The position numbers and the translations under genes were made by a program. Below, in pieces: positions 35,717 to 49,000 of a DNA stretch of 64,000 nt. Location of the stretch: assembly GCA_002794735.1 (NCBI GenBank), contig NBAZ01000005.1, forward strand, positions 1,302,001 to 1,366,000, in the 5' to 3' direction. Each line of letters opens with the position of its first letter. Positions within the stretch are counted from its first letter, which is position 1. The notes under the pieces were generated by a model. That model was not told where the DNA came from. It did no database searches and was given only the letters and a program-made list of their open reading frames with translations. The stretch comes from Pyrrhoderma lamaoense (Eukaryota; Basidiomycota; Agaricomycetes; Hymenochaetales; Hymenochaetaceae).

Positions 35717-38700
35717 TCAAAGGGTAAAGGTAAAGATAAAGGTTAAAGGAGTTTGAACAAAAAAAAAAAGATGAATTTCACTTTCTTCCACCACCGAACA
35801 GGAATAACCGTTTCCTCTCGGGATAGCGACGACTTCCCACTCTCTCTCAACCCACCAGCCGTCTTCCTTCTCATACCAACCCCTCCTCCGTCTCCCCTCA
35901 ATCGCTTCAAGTCCACCACTGCCACCACTAGTAGCAGTACCATTGCCAGTGACATTTGTAGCCACCGCAGGGATACCACTAATACCAGTAGTAGTAACAC
36001 TAGCAGATGTAGTAGTATTAGAAGCCCCACCAGTGCTCCCGCTTCCACTTCCACTTCCACTTCCACGTCCATCACCGGCACCTACCAAAGGTCCGAGCGG
36101 AACACTAGGCTTAGAAGGCGACCCATCAAGACTGGTCACCCTCCTCGAGATCTCATGATCTTGTACATGTAACGCCCCACGAGCTATGAAGAAATTCTCT
36201 GCGAGCTTCTTCCCCAGGTCTGTCTTCCATTGTTCGTCCCCTGTTGTCGCTGTCTGTGACTCTGCCACTACCGCTGATTTTTTCTCGTCCTCTTTTTCTT
36301 TCAGTTCACCAGCCTCCTTTTCTTTATCGTTTTCTTTATTTTGATCTTCATCCCCTTTAGCAGATTTCCTAGCGGTAGCAGCAGCTTCCAAGACGAGCTT
36401 CACATACTCATCCCACTTCGAATCAGGCACGAACATCTCTTCGCACCGGACTTGCCTGATAGGCACAGCAGGCATAGTCTCGTACATCGGTCCTTGTACC
36501 TTTGAGTAGTTCCATCCAGGGGCTATATTTATCATTAACGTAAAAACAGGGAGGGGGGACAAGAAAGAGAGAAGATAAGAGAAGAAAAAATGTTCATTAG
36601 TCCAAAAACCAATCTCGGAAGGAAGTAAAGAGTAGGGAAGAACTCACATTCCATAGCAGCCTTTCTCCTCCTCCTCTTCTCTAGCTCGTTAGACTGTACG
36701 CCATTAGCTCCAGAGTTAGCACCGCTACCGCCACCTCCGTGACCACTAGAAGTAGTGACGCTAACACTCTCGCTCCTCGAGTCTTCGCTCCGCTCGTCCA
36801 CACCAGGTCGGTGCCATACACCTTCTTCGGTGTCATTACCATTATTATTATTACTATTGTCTGTGGAGGTGGAGGTGGTGATGGTGGAAGAGACGTTGGC
36901 AGCGTTAGAGGAAGTATGCACGACTACTTCCTCCCTAACGGCACCTAACGCACTACTACTCCTACCCCCACTCCTACTTTTACTCCCGCTACCACTACTC
37001 GCTTTCTTCCCACTCGCGCTCGTGGTAGCGTTTCCGCTTCCGCTTCCACTCCCACTGCCAACGCCGCTACCGGTACCAGGCACGTATCCATACCCGTACA
37101 CACCCCCAAACGCACCATAAGCATAACCAAGTCCGAACCCAGAGCTACTTCCATTCCGTCTAGGAATGACAGCCTCGCTCTCGCTCCTCTTCATCAGACC
37201 TCCTCCGACTCTGTAGTTCCTGGCAGCGTTGCCGTTATTGTTGTTATACGCGAGGCTGAAGATATTGTTACTGCTCCCCACGCGTCCTTCGATACCACCA
37301 AGCACGTTCGCTCTCTTCGAACCACTAGCAGCACTCGTAGTCGTAGTCGTAGCAGAAGTAGTAGCGCCATTCGCCGAATCAACAACAGCACTAGCACCCG
37401 CATTAGGCAGACTACTCGCCATCCCTCCTGCAGCTGCAGCTACAGCCGCCGCTTTCCTCTCTCTCTCCCTTTCCCTCTCCCGCACCAAATCCCCATATCA
37501 ACCCCCTCTCTACCCCTCTCTCTCTCCCTCTGAGCTCTAACGAGTCCCTCGGGGAGTAACAACATCTCCTCCACCTCCTTCTTCACCACATCCACCGTCT
37601 TCTCGTCCGCCCGACGTCTGAACCGTTTAGTGGCATACACCAACTCGAGCTCGCGTTCCATCTCTTCCATCTCTGTCGGGCTGATGTTGGAACGTGAGTG
37701 GTGAGAGTTGGAAGTGGTCGTAGTAGTTGTGGTGGAGTGGCTCGAGTATCGGCGACTTGAGGAACTACGCTGTTGTTGTTGATGTTGTTGTTGGCTTGCG
37801 TTGGCACCAGAGGCAGAAGCGTTGAGGAGCGTTGAGGAACGAGGGAGACCAGCCGGTAACGTATGCGCCGTCTTACCAGTCGACTTTGTACCCGTCGACG
37901 AGACAGAGGTAGCCGAACGAGTAGAAGACACCGCCCTACGCTTCTCCTCACTCCTATTCGACCCTTCTTGGGCTTGAAGAGCAGAGGTTTGCACGAATCC
38001 GTAGACGGGAGCACAAGTAGTCGTAGCGATAGAAGCGCTAGACTTGCACTTGCTGGCCATCGTTAGACCTTTTGAGGAAGTGAGCGGGGGCATCATCATC
38101 ATCCCACTTCCTGACTTGCTGAGTTTTGAGGTGGAGGAAGAGACGGTGGTTGTCGGGCTTGTAGTGGAGGTCGAGTCTGTAGTCGTAGAGCCAGTAGTAG
38201 TAGTAGTAGTAGTAGCCGGCTTGGTAGTAGCAGTAGTGGTAGAAGTAGGTTTAGGAGCAATAGAATCCGTCTTCCCAACCTCCATCGCACTCTGAGTCCT
38301 AAGCATCAACGACATTCCCTTCCCCTTTGCACCAACATCATCAACCAAAATATTCACAGCAGGTCTCTTCCCCTCACCCGCCGAGCTCCTCCTATGCGTA
38401 GAGGGAACACCCTTCACTGCCTTGTTATTATTATTAGCAGTAGCCGCAGCGAGAGCGGACAAGTTGGAGGTAGAGGCGGAGGTAGTAGGGTTTTTGTTAT
38501 ACCTAAAGAGATCCATCAACCCAAACGGATCAAATCCAGATCTCCTCTTCCTCCCTCTTTCCTCGTCCTCTTTCCCAGCTCCTACGCCCGTCACGCCCAT
38601 TCCAGAGAGTCCAGAAGCACCTTGACTGATCCCAGCTCCGAACCCGTTTGGTCCAACACCAGCGGCCATACCTCCTCCTCCACCACCTAATGCTGTTGCA

Positions 38701-40604
38701 CCATGACCACCAGCATTCCCATTCCCAGCCAACACTTTCTTCTTCTCCTCCTCAACCGCAACTGACAAATCCCAAGCACCTCTCCCCATCCTCTGCCTAT
38801 CCTCTTCTTCCTTCCTCTTTGCCTCCTCTTCTCGCCTCTTCCGCTCTTCGGGATTGAGCCCCTGCTCAGAAAGGAGAGCTGAAAGGCGTTGACGGGCGAC
38901 TTGCATTAAGCCTCCTCCCATGACGACACTTGAGCCAGCGCCGGAGTAGGAACCGGAGCCGGAGCCATTCGAAGATGCAGAGATGGTAGACGCGGACGCT
39001 TGACGGGTGCGAACGCGCTATGTGGGTGCGGTGCCATGGGTGGCAAGACAGGTGGAAGAGGGTCGGTAGCCAAGTTTGTTAATCTCGGTTCATCATCAGC
39101 ATCAGCATCACCGCTAGCAATACTCTTCTTCTCTTCTTCCTCCTTTATCAACTTTGGGCTCAAGGTGACCGTAACGTCCGCAGCACCAGAGCCACTCTCG
39201 ATAGGTGAGACAGTCCCACTGCTGCTACTGACCACTTCCTCCTCCTCCTCTTCCCCAACTGCTTTCAACTCTCCCTCATCCTCCTCATCATCCTCCTCTT
39301 CCCACTCATCCTCATCATCCTCTTCTTCCTCTCCAACTACCTCCTCTCTAACAACCTTCTCCAGATCCATCTTCAACGCTCCTAAATCAAGCTCGATTCC
39401 CAGATCCCTCGCTTTGCCTTTTCCCTTCAAGAGTGCTCCCATAGCCGCTGCCGCTGCTGCTGCATTCGTCTGGTTCGCAGTCACGCCAAAACCGATCCAT
39501 GAGTTGTGTGGGACAGGAGGCAGAGTCGGGCTCGGTGGAGGCGGGGAAGCACAGGCCGGGTTAATCTGCGAAGGATGGGGAACGCCAATTCGGAGTTGTT
39601 GCTTGCTACGCGAGATCACTTGTTGCGCTTGCTGCTGTTGTTGCTGCTCTTGATGATGAGAGGTATGTTGTTGTTGTTGGACATGCTGTGTTCGTCGTTT
39701 GGCTGTAACTTTCTTTGTGGCTTGTGCGAAGAACGACGTTGTTGAGTGTGAGGCTGTGAGGTTGCGGTAACAGCAGCTTGTGCTTGAACTACTTGCTGTG
39801 CCTGTTGAGGCTGAGGCTGAGGTTGGGGCTCGGGCAGTCGGGAACCGCCGGAAGAGGAGGCACCAGAAGAAGAAGAGGATGAAGAAGACTCTTCTCTCCT
39901 ATCCTCATTCTCGAAATGTGCCAAGAGTTGACGAGCGCGTAAAGGTTGGGCGGGCCACGACTCGTCCAAATCTCTCTGCCTACACTCTTCACTACAGTAA
40001 AGAGGAGTAGGAGTCTGGTCGATAATCGACCTGAATCTCATCTCATCTTCCTCTTCTTGTTGTCTCTGTTGCTGTTGTTGCTGCAGAGCTTGAGCCTGAG
40101 CTTGTTGTTGAGCCGCTAACTGTTGTTGGGCTTGACGCAAGGCCTGTTGGACGACGTGCCTGTTTCCGTGTTGTTGGTTATGCCGGTTTGCACCCCGACC
40201 GGAATTGGCACGTCCGAGTGCGCCTAGACCGGGACGTATGCGCCCTACATGACCGCCTGCTGCAGGTGCTGCGCCTGTCCCGTGCACCAGACCGGAACCT
40301 CCTGTAACCGCTGCCGCTGCTGCGCCATGCTGTGGTGGTGGCTGCTGATGCCTAGCTTTGATGGTACCATGCTTACCCGAGTGGTTTGTGAGGCACGAAC
40401 GGCTGTTGAGTTTGAGGTTGAGGCGGTCGGCTGTTGTCGGTGGTTTGACGAAGAAGAGGAAGACTGCTGTTGCTGCGCCTGTTGTTGTTGTTGTTGTTGA
40501 GGACGCTGTTGTTGTGGTCCGACAGGAACCTGTACGCGACGAGGTAAGATTGCGCAGTCACATACTGGACACCAAGAGGTGTCGAGATGGATATCCGTAT
40601 CCAT
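35717..40604 (-). CDS. Large low-complexity protein with split Ecl1-like zinc cluster
   Basis: The frame starts at the ATG at 40604 with MDTDIHLDTSWCPVCDCAIL. After a Gln/Ser/Ala-rich stretch of roughly 170-190 residues comes TPLYCSEECRQRDLDESWP. A CxxC pair followed by YCSxxCR is the pattern of the small Ecl1 zinc-binding family, whose yeast members extend chronological lifespan; there the two pairs are only a few residues apart. The remainder is about 1,300 residues of Gln, Ser, Thr, Gly, Ala and acidic repeats with islands such as QVARQRLSALLSEQGLNPEE, SGFDPFGLMDLFRYNK and APVYGFVQTSALQAQEG, and a conserved-looking block APGWNYSKVQGPMYETMP / IRQVRCEEMFVPDSKWDEYV. At least one true intron lies at about 36535-36646. 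Four further frame changes (near 40350, 39700, 39005 and 37490) look like one-base losses. A nuclear regulatory role is inferred. The 3' end is uncertain. Confidence 0.6.
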
Positions 40605-41322
40605 GCTATTGTCTGTAGATTGGTTTTGTTCGATGAATTATCTGTGCAGAATGATGAGAATCAAGGTTTTTTGGGGATTGGGAATGAGTACCGAGTTGAA
40701 ACTAGAATCAAAGAGAAAGAGAGCAAAAAGGGAAGAGAAAAGAAAAGAGCGATTGAAGTGGGGAATTTTAAATTTTTAGTGATTATTCTCGAGTTTATAA
40801 ACAAAGGGGGCGGGGCGAGGCACAGATGAAGCGAGGGGAGAGGGCCAAGGAAATAAATGCTCATGTTTATGGTTGCTACCACAAAGAAAGGGAAGGGAGA
40901 AGAGAACAAAGAGGCAGTTGTCCAGGCTCGTGGTCTGTAGATAATGCTCATTGTAGAGAAAATGAAAAGATGTATACTGACGGACAAAAGCCGAGCAGGG
41001 ACTCTGCCTAGGTTTTGTGTGTATGTTATTGTTAACAGTTCGAAAGGTCTCAGACTTAGCCTTTCACTGTTGGTTATGATTCGATAAGGATATGAAGAAC
41101 GTAGAGCGTTATGACGACGAATGAAGTTTAAAAGAGAAGTGAAAGTGGATGAAAGGGGTTCAGGAGAATGGGTGGTTTCAATGTTTGCGAACGAGATGTG
41201 GTAAGGAAAGGAAAAGGAAATGAAAGATGAAAGAGAGAATAATCATTAAACACGAACCTTTTTTTAATTTTATTTGGATAGTCGTAGACTTGAGAGGGGG
41301 AGGGGGTGCGATGAAGCAAGGC

Positions 41323-41335
41323 GGGGGGGGGGGGG
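41323..41335 (+). repeat. Poly-G run (13)
   Basis: Thirteen consecutive G bases near the point where the plus strand changes from purine-rich to pyrimidine-rich. Confidence 0.9.
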
Positions 41336-42582
41336 ACGAGTAAGATTTAAAAGAAGAAGGAGAGAGAGGCTGGGGACGAAAGAGCATTCGACGGAGGGGA
41401 TATATCCGGTTATGTATTAAGTACTAACAGCTATTTTCGGTTCTCTCCTTCACTTTTCTTATTAATATTTATTTATTATTTATTATTATTATTAAATATC
41501 TCTTATTTTTTCTTTCTCTCACCTCCTTCTTTTACTTACTCCCCCCCTCCTCCTTCGTCCCGTTCTCCTCTTTGCCTTCATTCCTCCCTTCCTCTTAGTC
41601 GCGCGTCAACAGACACTAAATGACACTATCTACTAAATGCATGCTCCCCCCTCCCTCCCCAAAAAAGCAACATTCAACCAATAAAATAGTCGATCACTAG
41701 ACACGCAACGTACGGGATAGAACGAACGCAGGCTTGTAGCCAATCACGATCACCGGCGAACACACCAAAAAAGTAATTTCCTGGGTGGTTTGAATTGAAG
41801 ATCTGTTCTGCGACCCATAATTCTATAGAATATAGAAATAAATAATATTGGCAAGGCTAAATTTCTTTTACCGTAGATTCCCCGCCTGCCCCGGTCTCGT
41901 GAGCCGCGTATCAAGTCCAGAGAGATGTCCATGTAGACCGGTAGGCTATTAGCCCATCCGTGTCCCGCTCCCCCTGACACCTTATCGTTACCTCCGTCCC
42001 TGAGTCTCCCTCGCTCCTCCTTTCCATCTCGGCCCGCGCCTCTTTCCCTTGTTATTATAATCACGATCTCCCTCTTCCCCTCGTCTCCCCCTGTTTCCCC
42101 GCCGCTGTTTCCTTCCCTGCTTTTCTCTGTTTCATCCTCCTTCTACTTGGAGCACCCAATTAGTATTACTTATCATCCAACGTTATAAGTTAAGAATAAC
42201 AAAACCTTTTTCTTTGATCTCTTGAAAACCCATCTACGATTTTTCTTTTCTTTTCAATTCAATTCAACACTCCGCGTCTCCGCTGACATGTGATTTCCCC
42301 CCCCTCCTCACTCCTTTCCTCTTACTCCTCACTGAGTTAGCAACTACCTTTTTTCTTTTCGCCTGCACACGCCCCTCTTTGCCACTTTGGGTTCTTTTCC
42401 TTTATCAGCTCGTTAGTTCCTTTGTTATGTTTAATGTTGAGTGATAATGAGTCAATAAATACATCTTTCTCTCTTTTTCCCACTCCGACTCTCTCCCCCC
42501 ACACATACACGTTATCTCTCCCCGTTCTTCGACCCCGCTTTTCCTCTTTCCTTATCCTATCTGCTTCCACTCCTATTTCCCG

Positions 42583-42628
42583 TTCCTATTCCTATTCCTA
42601 CTTCTGCTTCTACTTCTACTTCTATTTC
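42583..42628 (+). repeat. Imperfect pyrimidine repeat (TTCCTA/TTCTAC)
   Basis: Tandem six-base pyrimidine-rich units with small changes, inside a long CT-rich tract. Confidence 0.6.
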
Positions 42629-43746
42629 GAGCCTGTTTCTCTCTTTATTCTTAAACCGGTGATGGTTAACGAATCGGATAAAGAGAGACGGAGAAGGAGA
42701 GAGAGATGAACAAGTTACTCCTCTGAACGCGAACCCGTCTTCTATCTCTTTACTTCTACTTCTACTTCATATCATTCGATATTCGAAGAGTACATGTAAC
42801 TATGCGTTGTTTGTATATCAGTTATATGTAATGATATACATGTATTAGGGTATCAGTATCATTACATTACACTAGTGTTGTATTATAATTATTATAATAT
42901 AATACCATGCCATATCATATCGTATCGTATCGTATCGATCGCTGTTTGACTATACAAACTTACTACTACTATTATTATTACTACTATTACTGTTCCCGTA
43001 TATGAAATATGGACAATGAAAGTACGTGTACATGTATGTGCACGCGATACAGTAGCATACATTTATCCCCCCCCTCCCGCCTAACGAAAGATACGAAAGA
43101 TGAACGTATCACCGCAACTGCGACCGCGACCGCTATCTTAGTATTGTATTCGTGTTTGTGTCGTATTCGTGATTGTGTGGTTGGTTATTGTGTGTTTGTG
43201 TGTTTGTACTATAACATATAACATTCATATATCCAACTTGTCGAGACATTTTATCTAAATTCAAATTGTAAAAGAGAAATAAAGCTATCCAGTGACGACT
43301 CACCAAGTTACTCGCGTATATCACTATATGCGTATAATATCCATATATCACTATCAAATATCATATATCACTATCATCAACAACAACATTAACATATTCG
43401 TCATCGTCATCGTCATAATCGTACTCGTTATCTCATCACCTCATATAATCTACCAGACTACGGAGTAAATAATACTTTGATATGTTGATATGTTGGTTGG
43501 TAGTTTGCTAGTTTGATAGTATATGTAACGCATCTTATGTATAATGTATGTATGTGTGTATAACGTGTGTATGTATAACGAACGTTATAACCAGGTAAAT
43601 TTATATCATATACGAGCGAAACGAAAATGAGAGAGGAGGGAGGGGAGGTTGTTGATCGATTCGTTGATCGTGGACTAGTGGGCCAGTGGGTTCACAGATC
43701 AATAGACGGTAAATAATAGACGGTGAGCGGTGGGTCAGTGGGTGGT

Positions 43747-43770
43747 GGTGGACGGTGGACGGTGGACGGG
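43747..43770 (+). repeat. GGTGGAC minisatellite
   Basis: Three tandem copies of a seven-base GGTGGAC-type unit, following GT-rich partial copies. Confidence 0.6.
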
Positions 43771-43795
43771 TTGCGGCGGTGGCTGATGCAGATAA

Positions 43796-43816
43796 AATAA
43801 TAATAATAATAATAAT
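43796..43816 (+). repeat. (AAT)7 microsatellite
   Basis: Uninterrupted AAT trinucleotide repeat of 21 bases. Confidence 0.9.
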
Positions 43817-43917
43817 ATGTTATGCAATACGTATTGTGTATTATGTATTGTGTGTCATTGGCTTGCTAGTATCATAAAATTCGTTATATCTTTACAGCGA
43901 GCTGTTAGTCTATCTAT

Positions 43918-43988
43918 AGGACACGGGACACAGGACACGGGACACAGAATATACGACACAGGACACAGGATGTAGGATATAGGATATA
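43918..43988 (+). repeat. GGGACACA-type minisatellite
   Basis: Alternating GGACAC(G/A)-like units, degenerating into GGATATA units to the right. Confidence 0.7.
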
Positions 43989-45646
43989 AGACGTGAGCGC
44001 GGGGTGCGCGGGTGTGTGTGGGGGGAGGCATGGGGTTTGTGGTTGGCGGATTGACAGTTCGTTGACAAGTCTCTGTCTTTTTTTCTCACTTTCAACTTTG
44101 ATTTTTGGTTTGGTTTGAGACTGTCCCTCTCCCCTAAAAATAGATAATTTGTAGTAAACGAGAAATAATAGGATAGATCATAGAGTCAAAGTCAAGTAGT
44201 TACTAAGTTAGTTACTAGTACGGTGAAATGTTCAAGTAACTCGAAAGTTGCCTTCTTTGACCTTCTCTTACATGGACAAAAAAGTTTATAAAAGTTTGTA
44301 ACGACTACGAATACATATACTGTATCTCTACTAAAAAAAACAAGTCAAATAACTGACATATACGTCCAGACTGAATCTACAAAGTCTGAAGAGAGTGTAA
44401 GTAGGTACTATCTTGGATTGGTAGTTTATAATTCTATATTTATATTTGAATTTAATTCATTATCTATTACTAGTATTACTCCGAAGGGCGGGGGCGTATG
44501 GGTGATGGATGACGTCGGTACACCCTCCCCCTCCCCTCTCCCGACGTGTGCGCAGTACACTCACTTGTCGCTGTCGTCTTCGTTATTTTTATTGTTGTTG
44601 TAGTACATGCAGTTGCTGTTGTTGTTATTTTTGTTGTTGTTGCCGCTGTCGGATCAGAGTCCTATAAATAAGGATGAACGGGGTTCGTTGTTGGCGTTTG
44701 GTGATATGATGGACTACACACACACACACGCACAGAGAGAGGAAGAGGTGTGTGTGTGAAATTATTTAGGAGCCGTGGGTGAATTATAACAGGTAAAACA
44801 GTAGAGAAAAAACTTAAAAAGGATGAAGCGAGTTGTTGCGACTCGGAATCTGGGAGTTGAATCATGTATCCATACCTGATCCTATTTTTTTATTTGTTGC
44901 AGTACCGCAAGTAGTTAGTAACTTGGTTATCTAGTTACTTAGTTATTTGGTCCTTTGGTAAGTTGGGTTCCCCTGGTAAGTCACAGTAGTCACAGCTCTA
45001 GTGGCTAGGCACAAATTATAGAACTGAAGTTGTCCTTATCCTTTTCCTGTACAAAGCGCCTGGACTTCTCACTTCATCCTTTACGCAGCTTCAAAGCTCA
45101 TGTGTAGTGCGCGCAGTGTGTAATGTGTAGTGTGTATATGCGATCCCAGGTCCCTTAAACTTCACACGGACCACTCAACCCGTCTCTGTGATCTGCTTGT
45201 GCCTACCTGTATGATCATCTCCCTTCATCCATCTGCTCATCCGCTCATCTTCTCATTTGTTCATCTACCCATCTACTCATCTGTCCCCATCCATCCATCC
45301 CCCTCTCGGCCGTGCTTCTATCTAACCCGCGTGCAGTGCGCTACTGCGCTACTTTTTCCTTCTGTTCATCATCCTCACCCCCAATGTCTGTATAAGGTAT
45401 AATCATACGAGCATACGATCATACGATCATTCAATCATTCAGTCGTAACTTGGGTATCATAACCAGGTATTCCCAAATACTGTAAATCACGTACACAACA
45501 ACAACATTTGATTATTATTTTTATAAATAATCTTCGTTTTTCCCCCCTCGAGCCCCCGAGTCTCGAGTCTCGAAATTAATCATGAGAAGTTATGAGAGTT
45601 ATTATATTTAGCGCTGGCGCTGTGATATCTTGTATCCCTGTCTTTC

Positions 45647-45692
45647 GTAGCCTGTAGCCTGTAGCCTGTATCAGTATCACTATCAGTATCAG
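45647..45692 (+). repeat. GTAGCCT and ATCAGT tandem repeats
   Basis: Three copies of a seven-base GTAGCCT unit are followed directly by TATCAGTATCACTATCAGTA-type six-base units. Confidence 0.75.
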
Positions 45693-45830
45693 TTATCACT
45701 TACCCACAAACTCTCATTTTTTTTCTTACCTTTATTTTTGTGGATCCATCAAGTCTATAGCTGTTTAACTAACATCAACCATCAACCATCAAACTTTATA
45801 TCCATATTCAATGTGCGTATTACTTCACTT

Positions 45831-45868
45831 ATAGTAGTAGTAGTGAAAGAAGAAGAAGAAGAAGAAGA
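45831..45868 (+). repeat. (TAG)4 next to (AAG)7
   Basis: Two adjacent trinucleotide repeats separated by a few bases. Confidence 0.85.
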
Positions 45869-45992
45869 TACTAATACCAAGGGGGTTTCCATCATCGATC
45901 ACATCAGCCGCGCGTATATCGATCCACTAGCGCCAATAAACACTAAACACAAAGCACAAAGTGTTACATTTCCCCCATACACCCACCCACCC

Positions 45993-45995
<3 letters not shown>

Positions 45996-46023
<28 letters not shown>
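45996..46023 (+). repeat. (AC)14 microsatellite
   Basis: Uninterrupted AC dinucleotide repeat of 28 bases. Confidence 0.95.
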
Positions 46024-49000
46024 CTTCCTAACTTCTAACTTCCTTGCAATGATCATCCATCAACTCATCAGCTCTCATCGGGGGACTCCAATCAAATGAG
46101 TCTATATCAGCTTATCGGGCTTCTGTGTACTCATCTATTCATCTCATAGGTTCGTTGACTACTTGATTGATGTTTCGACTTTCTTAGTCCTCAGTTGCGA
46201 GTGTTTTTCTTAAATCGGTCTTTGGAGCAAGTTACTCCAATCATGATGTATCGAATGCAATGTGTAACATACTTACTATATACTATATATGATGAATCGG
46301 TAAGTTTGAGGGTTTTGAATTCCTAGGACCGATGATAATTTCCTGATTGCATGATTGTTGATTACCTGATCGTGATAGATACTATGGGCACCATGGGTAC
46401 TATGGGTAAGTTTGTAGCTAGTTCTTTTCCCACCTTTTTAACTGCTGCTTCTTTCTTCCTTCTTCTTCTTTCTTATACTTCTTTCGATCAGCTGTAATGA
46501 TAAAAATAAGGACTTTCCTTCTTAATTCTTTACTAACAACTTCTTTTTCTCTTTTCTCTCTTTTTTTTCGTTGCCTTCCTTTCTTCTTTTAAATCTTTTG
46601 TTTCGTTGGGTTCCAAAGCTCCCTTGATTGCCGGAACTTGGGAATAAGGGAGTAGGAAAGGGAGAGGGGAGGCGTGGTGAGCTTGGTAAATACTGATCCC
46701 AGATAGTATTGAGCATTGATGGCAAAGTGAAATCTGAATGCTGAAGTTTGAGATGGACTTCTTCAACAACTGCAACAACAACAACAAATAATTAAGTTTG
46801 GCATCGACGTCGGGAGTTAAGAGCCCATTATACAGCGTGGTTATATTCCAGGTTTCGCTCAAATAGCTATCTTTAATTTTAAAAATGATTGTTTGAATCA
46901 TCACTATCCATTGTTTTATGTGTCTATAAGCATCATTCATCCAATCTATCATCCCCAATCCGTGAAAGATCTTGACGCGCTCCCCACACTCCCCCTCCCT
47001 CCCACCATCCACCCACATCCATCTACATCCGCTCATATACGCCCACATTAGCACTTGTCACGTCCAAAAGCCGTCTCTCCTCTCCCTATCACTGATCACT
47101 GATCGAGGGAAACGTCTGACATGGATTACTTACTGTACATCATTGACCTTGCCCCGCGAACGTCGGAAGTTAAAAAAAAAAGAAGGTTAAGAAAAGAAGG
47201 AGAGAGGGCGGAAAAAGGAGGAAGGATTGTGAGATTTTCCATGGAAGTGGTTAGTACTTAGTACTTAGTACATGTACGTATGTGGAGTGTGTGTGTATGG
47301 GCGTGATAGTAAAACGTGTGTCTCTTCTCTTTTGGTTCTTGATTCGGGTTGTACGGGCACGCTGGGTTATTATCAGAGTATTTGGGAGTGCTAGAAGGTT
47401 AGGTAGTTTTTTTAGAAATGATTTTATTATAATGAAGTAGTAAACGTAAAAAGTGTAAACATATTATAGTAGAGAAAGTGGTAAGTATCGTTTGTTTTGC
47501 AGTACTTCCCCAGTTCCGCCTTATAGTCTAATTAACTAGGATAGACATATATTATTAAAAGTCATGGGAAAAGAATTCTTGGTTGGGATGGATGAGACTC
47601 TAAGCGTCTACTGCTAGCACTGTCCATAAGGTAGAAAAGTCTAATATATTGATACTCCGAGGTAGTTGGAGAAGTAATAAGAGTTCCGCAAAGTAAGGAA
47701 TTCTCTTCGATGCTGGGCCTGATTGGGCAGACGGTATTTGTTGGCGGCCGCTTCGAGCTGGGGGGCCATGTGGAAGGGGTAATTAGGTAGTTTCATAGAT
47801 AGATGGATAGGATGTATAGCGTTATCTGTCTGGATAAGTAGACTTAGACGGGGGGTGATAGTGATAGTGATAAGCAGGTTGAACGTCAGAATATCGATTG
47901 ATTTGGGTTACGTATAAACTCAATTTAGGAATTATACGCCATAAGCTTATGGTTACTTTGTTTATAGATGTCAGGTTTCTGCTCGAGTGTGTGCGTTGTC
48001 TGGTATAGCATTTTACTTCGAGCTTTGAAGTTTCATTTCTGATGTATATCATGTGCGCTCTGACACTATTCAATGTTACTTTCCAACTAATTCATATCTA
48101 TTTCTTCGTTACTTCTTGATTAACATCCTAAAGATTGGTTAATCTAAAGATAACTAGCTAATACGTATCACCCGAGTCCAGTTCTCGACCCCATTGATCT
48201 GAGTGTTTCTGAATAGCACCCAATAGTTCTTTTCCCTTCTTCTCGAGATTATCAAGTCACCGACAACTCCATCCTTAGCATCCGGCGGATATCAAGTCTA
48301 CTTCCCCTCCCCTCCTTTTTCCACCCCTTACTTTCTTAACGCGTTGCTACTGCAACTAGCCCTAGTAGCCACAACGTAAGAACCACAATCAACCCTTGTC
48401 TATATATGATACACATAATCCACATCCACATATGAAAAAGTTTATTGTGTGTCATATGTTATAAAACCACCACCACCACCATCAACCCCCTCCTCGATTA
48501 TCATCACTCATCTCAATCTTCATCGTCAGTCAGGTCATCAGATTTTTTTGTTGGGAGAGCTGCGCAATTCCCCCCCCCTTCCCCTCTCTTGGCGTCGATC
48601 AAGAAGATCAAGCCACATAGGTGGTTCCCTTGCGACTCACATACACAAACACAGGTCGGCTAGAGAACGCCTTTACACTGCAAATGCAAAACAAAACAAA
48701 ACAAGACCATGCATTGACTTACTCGAGATTAAAGAAAGATAAACAAGGTTGATAATAATCTATCAGGGCTGTTAATTTTTTTTCTTTTTTGAACAATTTC
48801 CTTCTTTATTTTATTTTATTACTTTTGTGTATGTGTGTTTGCTTGTGTGCTTGTGTTACATGTACTTGGGCTCCTGGATGGTAGCGTACCCTCCCCCCTC
48901 TTTCGCCCGTTGCTTCCTTCGGTTCGGGAGTTTCCGATCGTTAGGTGATTCTTTTTCTCACGAGTCCATTGTTTTATGAAAGGGGCTCGGAGACTCGGGG

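Noticed and set aside
36535..40604. Long plus-strand frames opposite the Ecl1-like gene
   Set aside because: They mirror Gln/Ser/Gly codon repeats of the minus-strand gene and have no independent motif.
29481..46025. CRISPR-like or transposon-like arrays
   Set aside because: The repeats are simple tandem units without unique spacers, terminal inverted repeats or transposase/reverse-transcriptase motifs.
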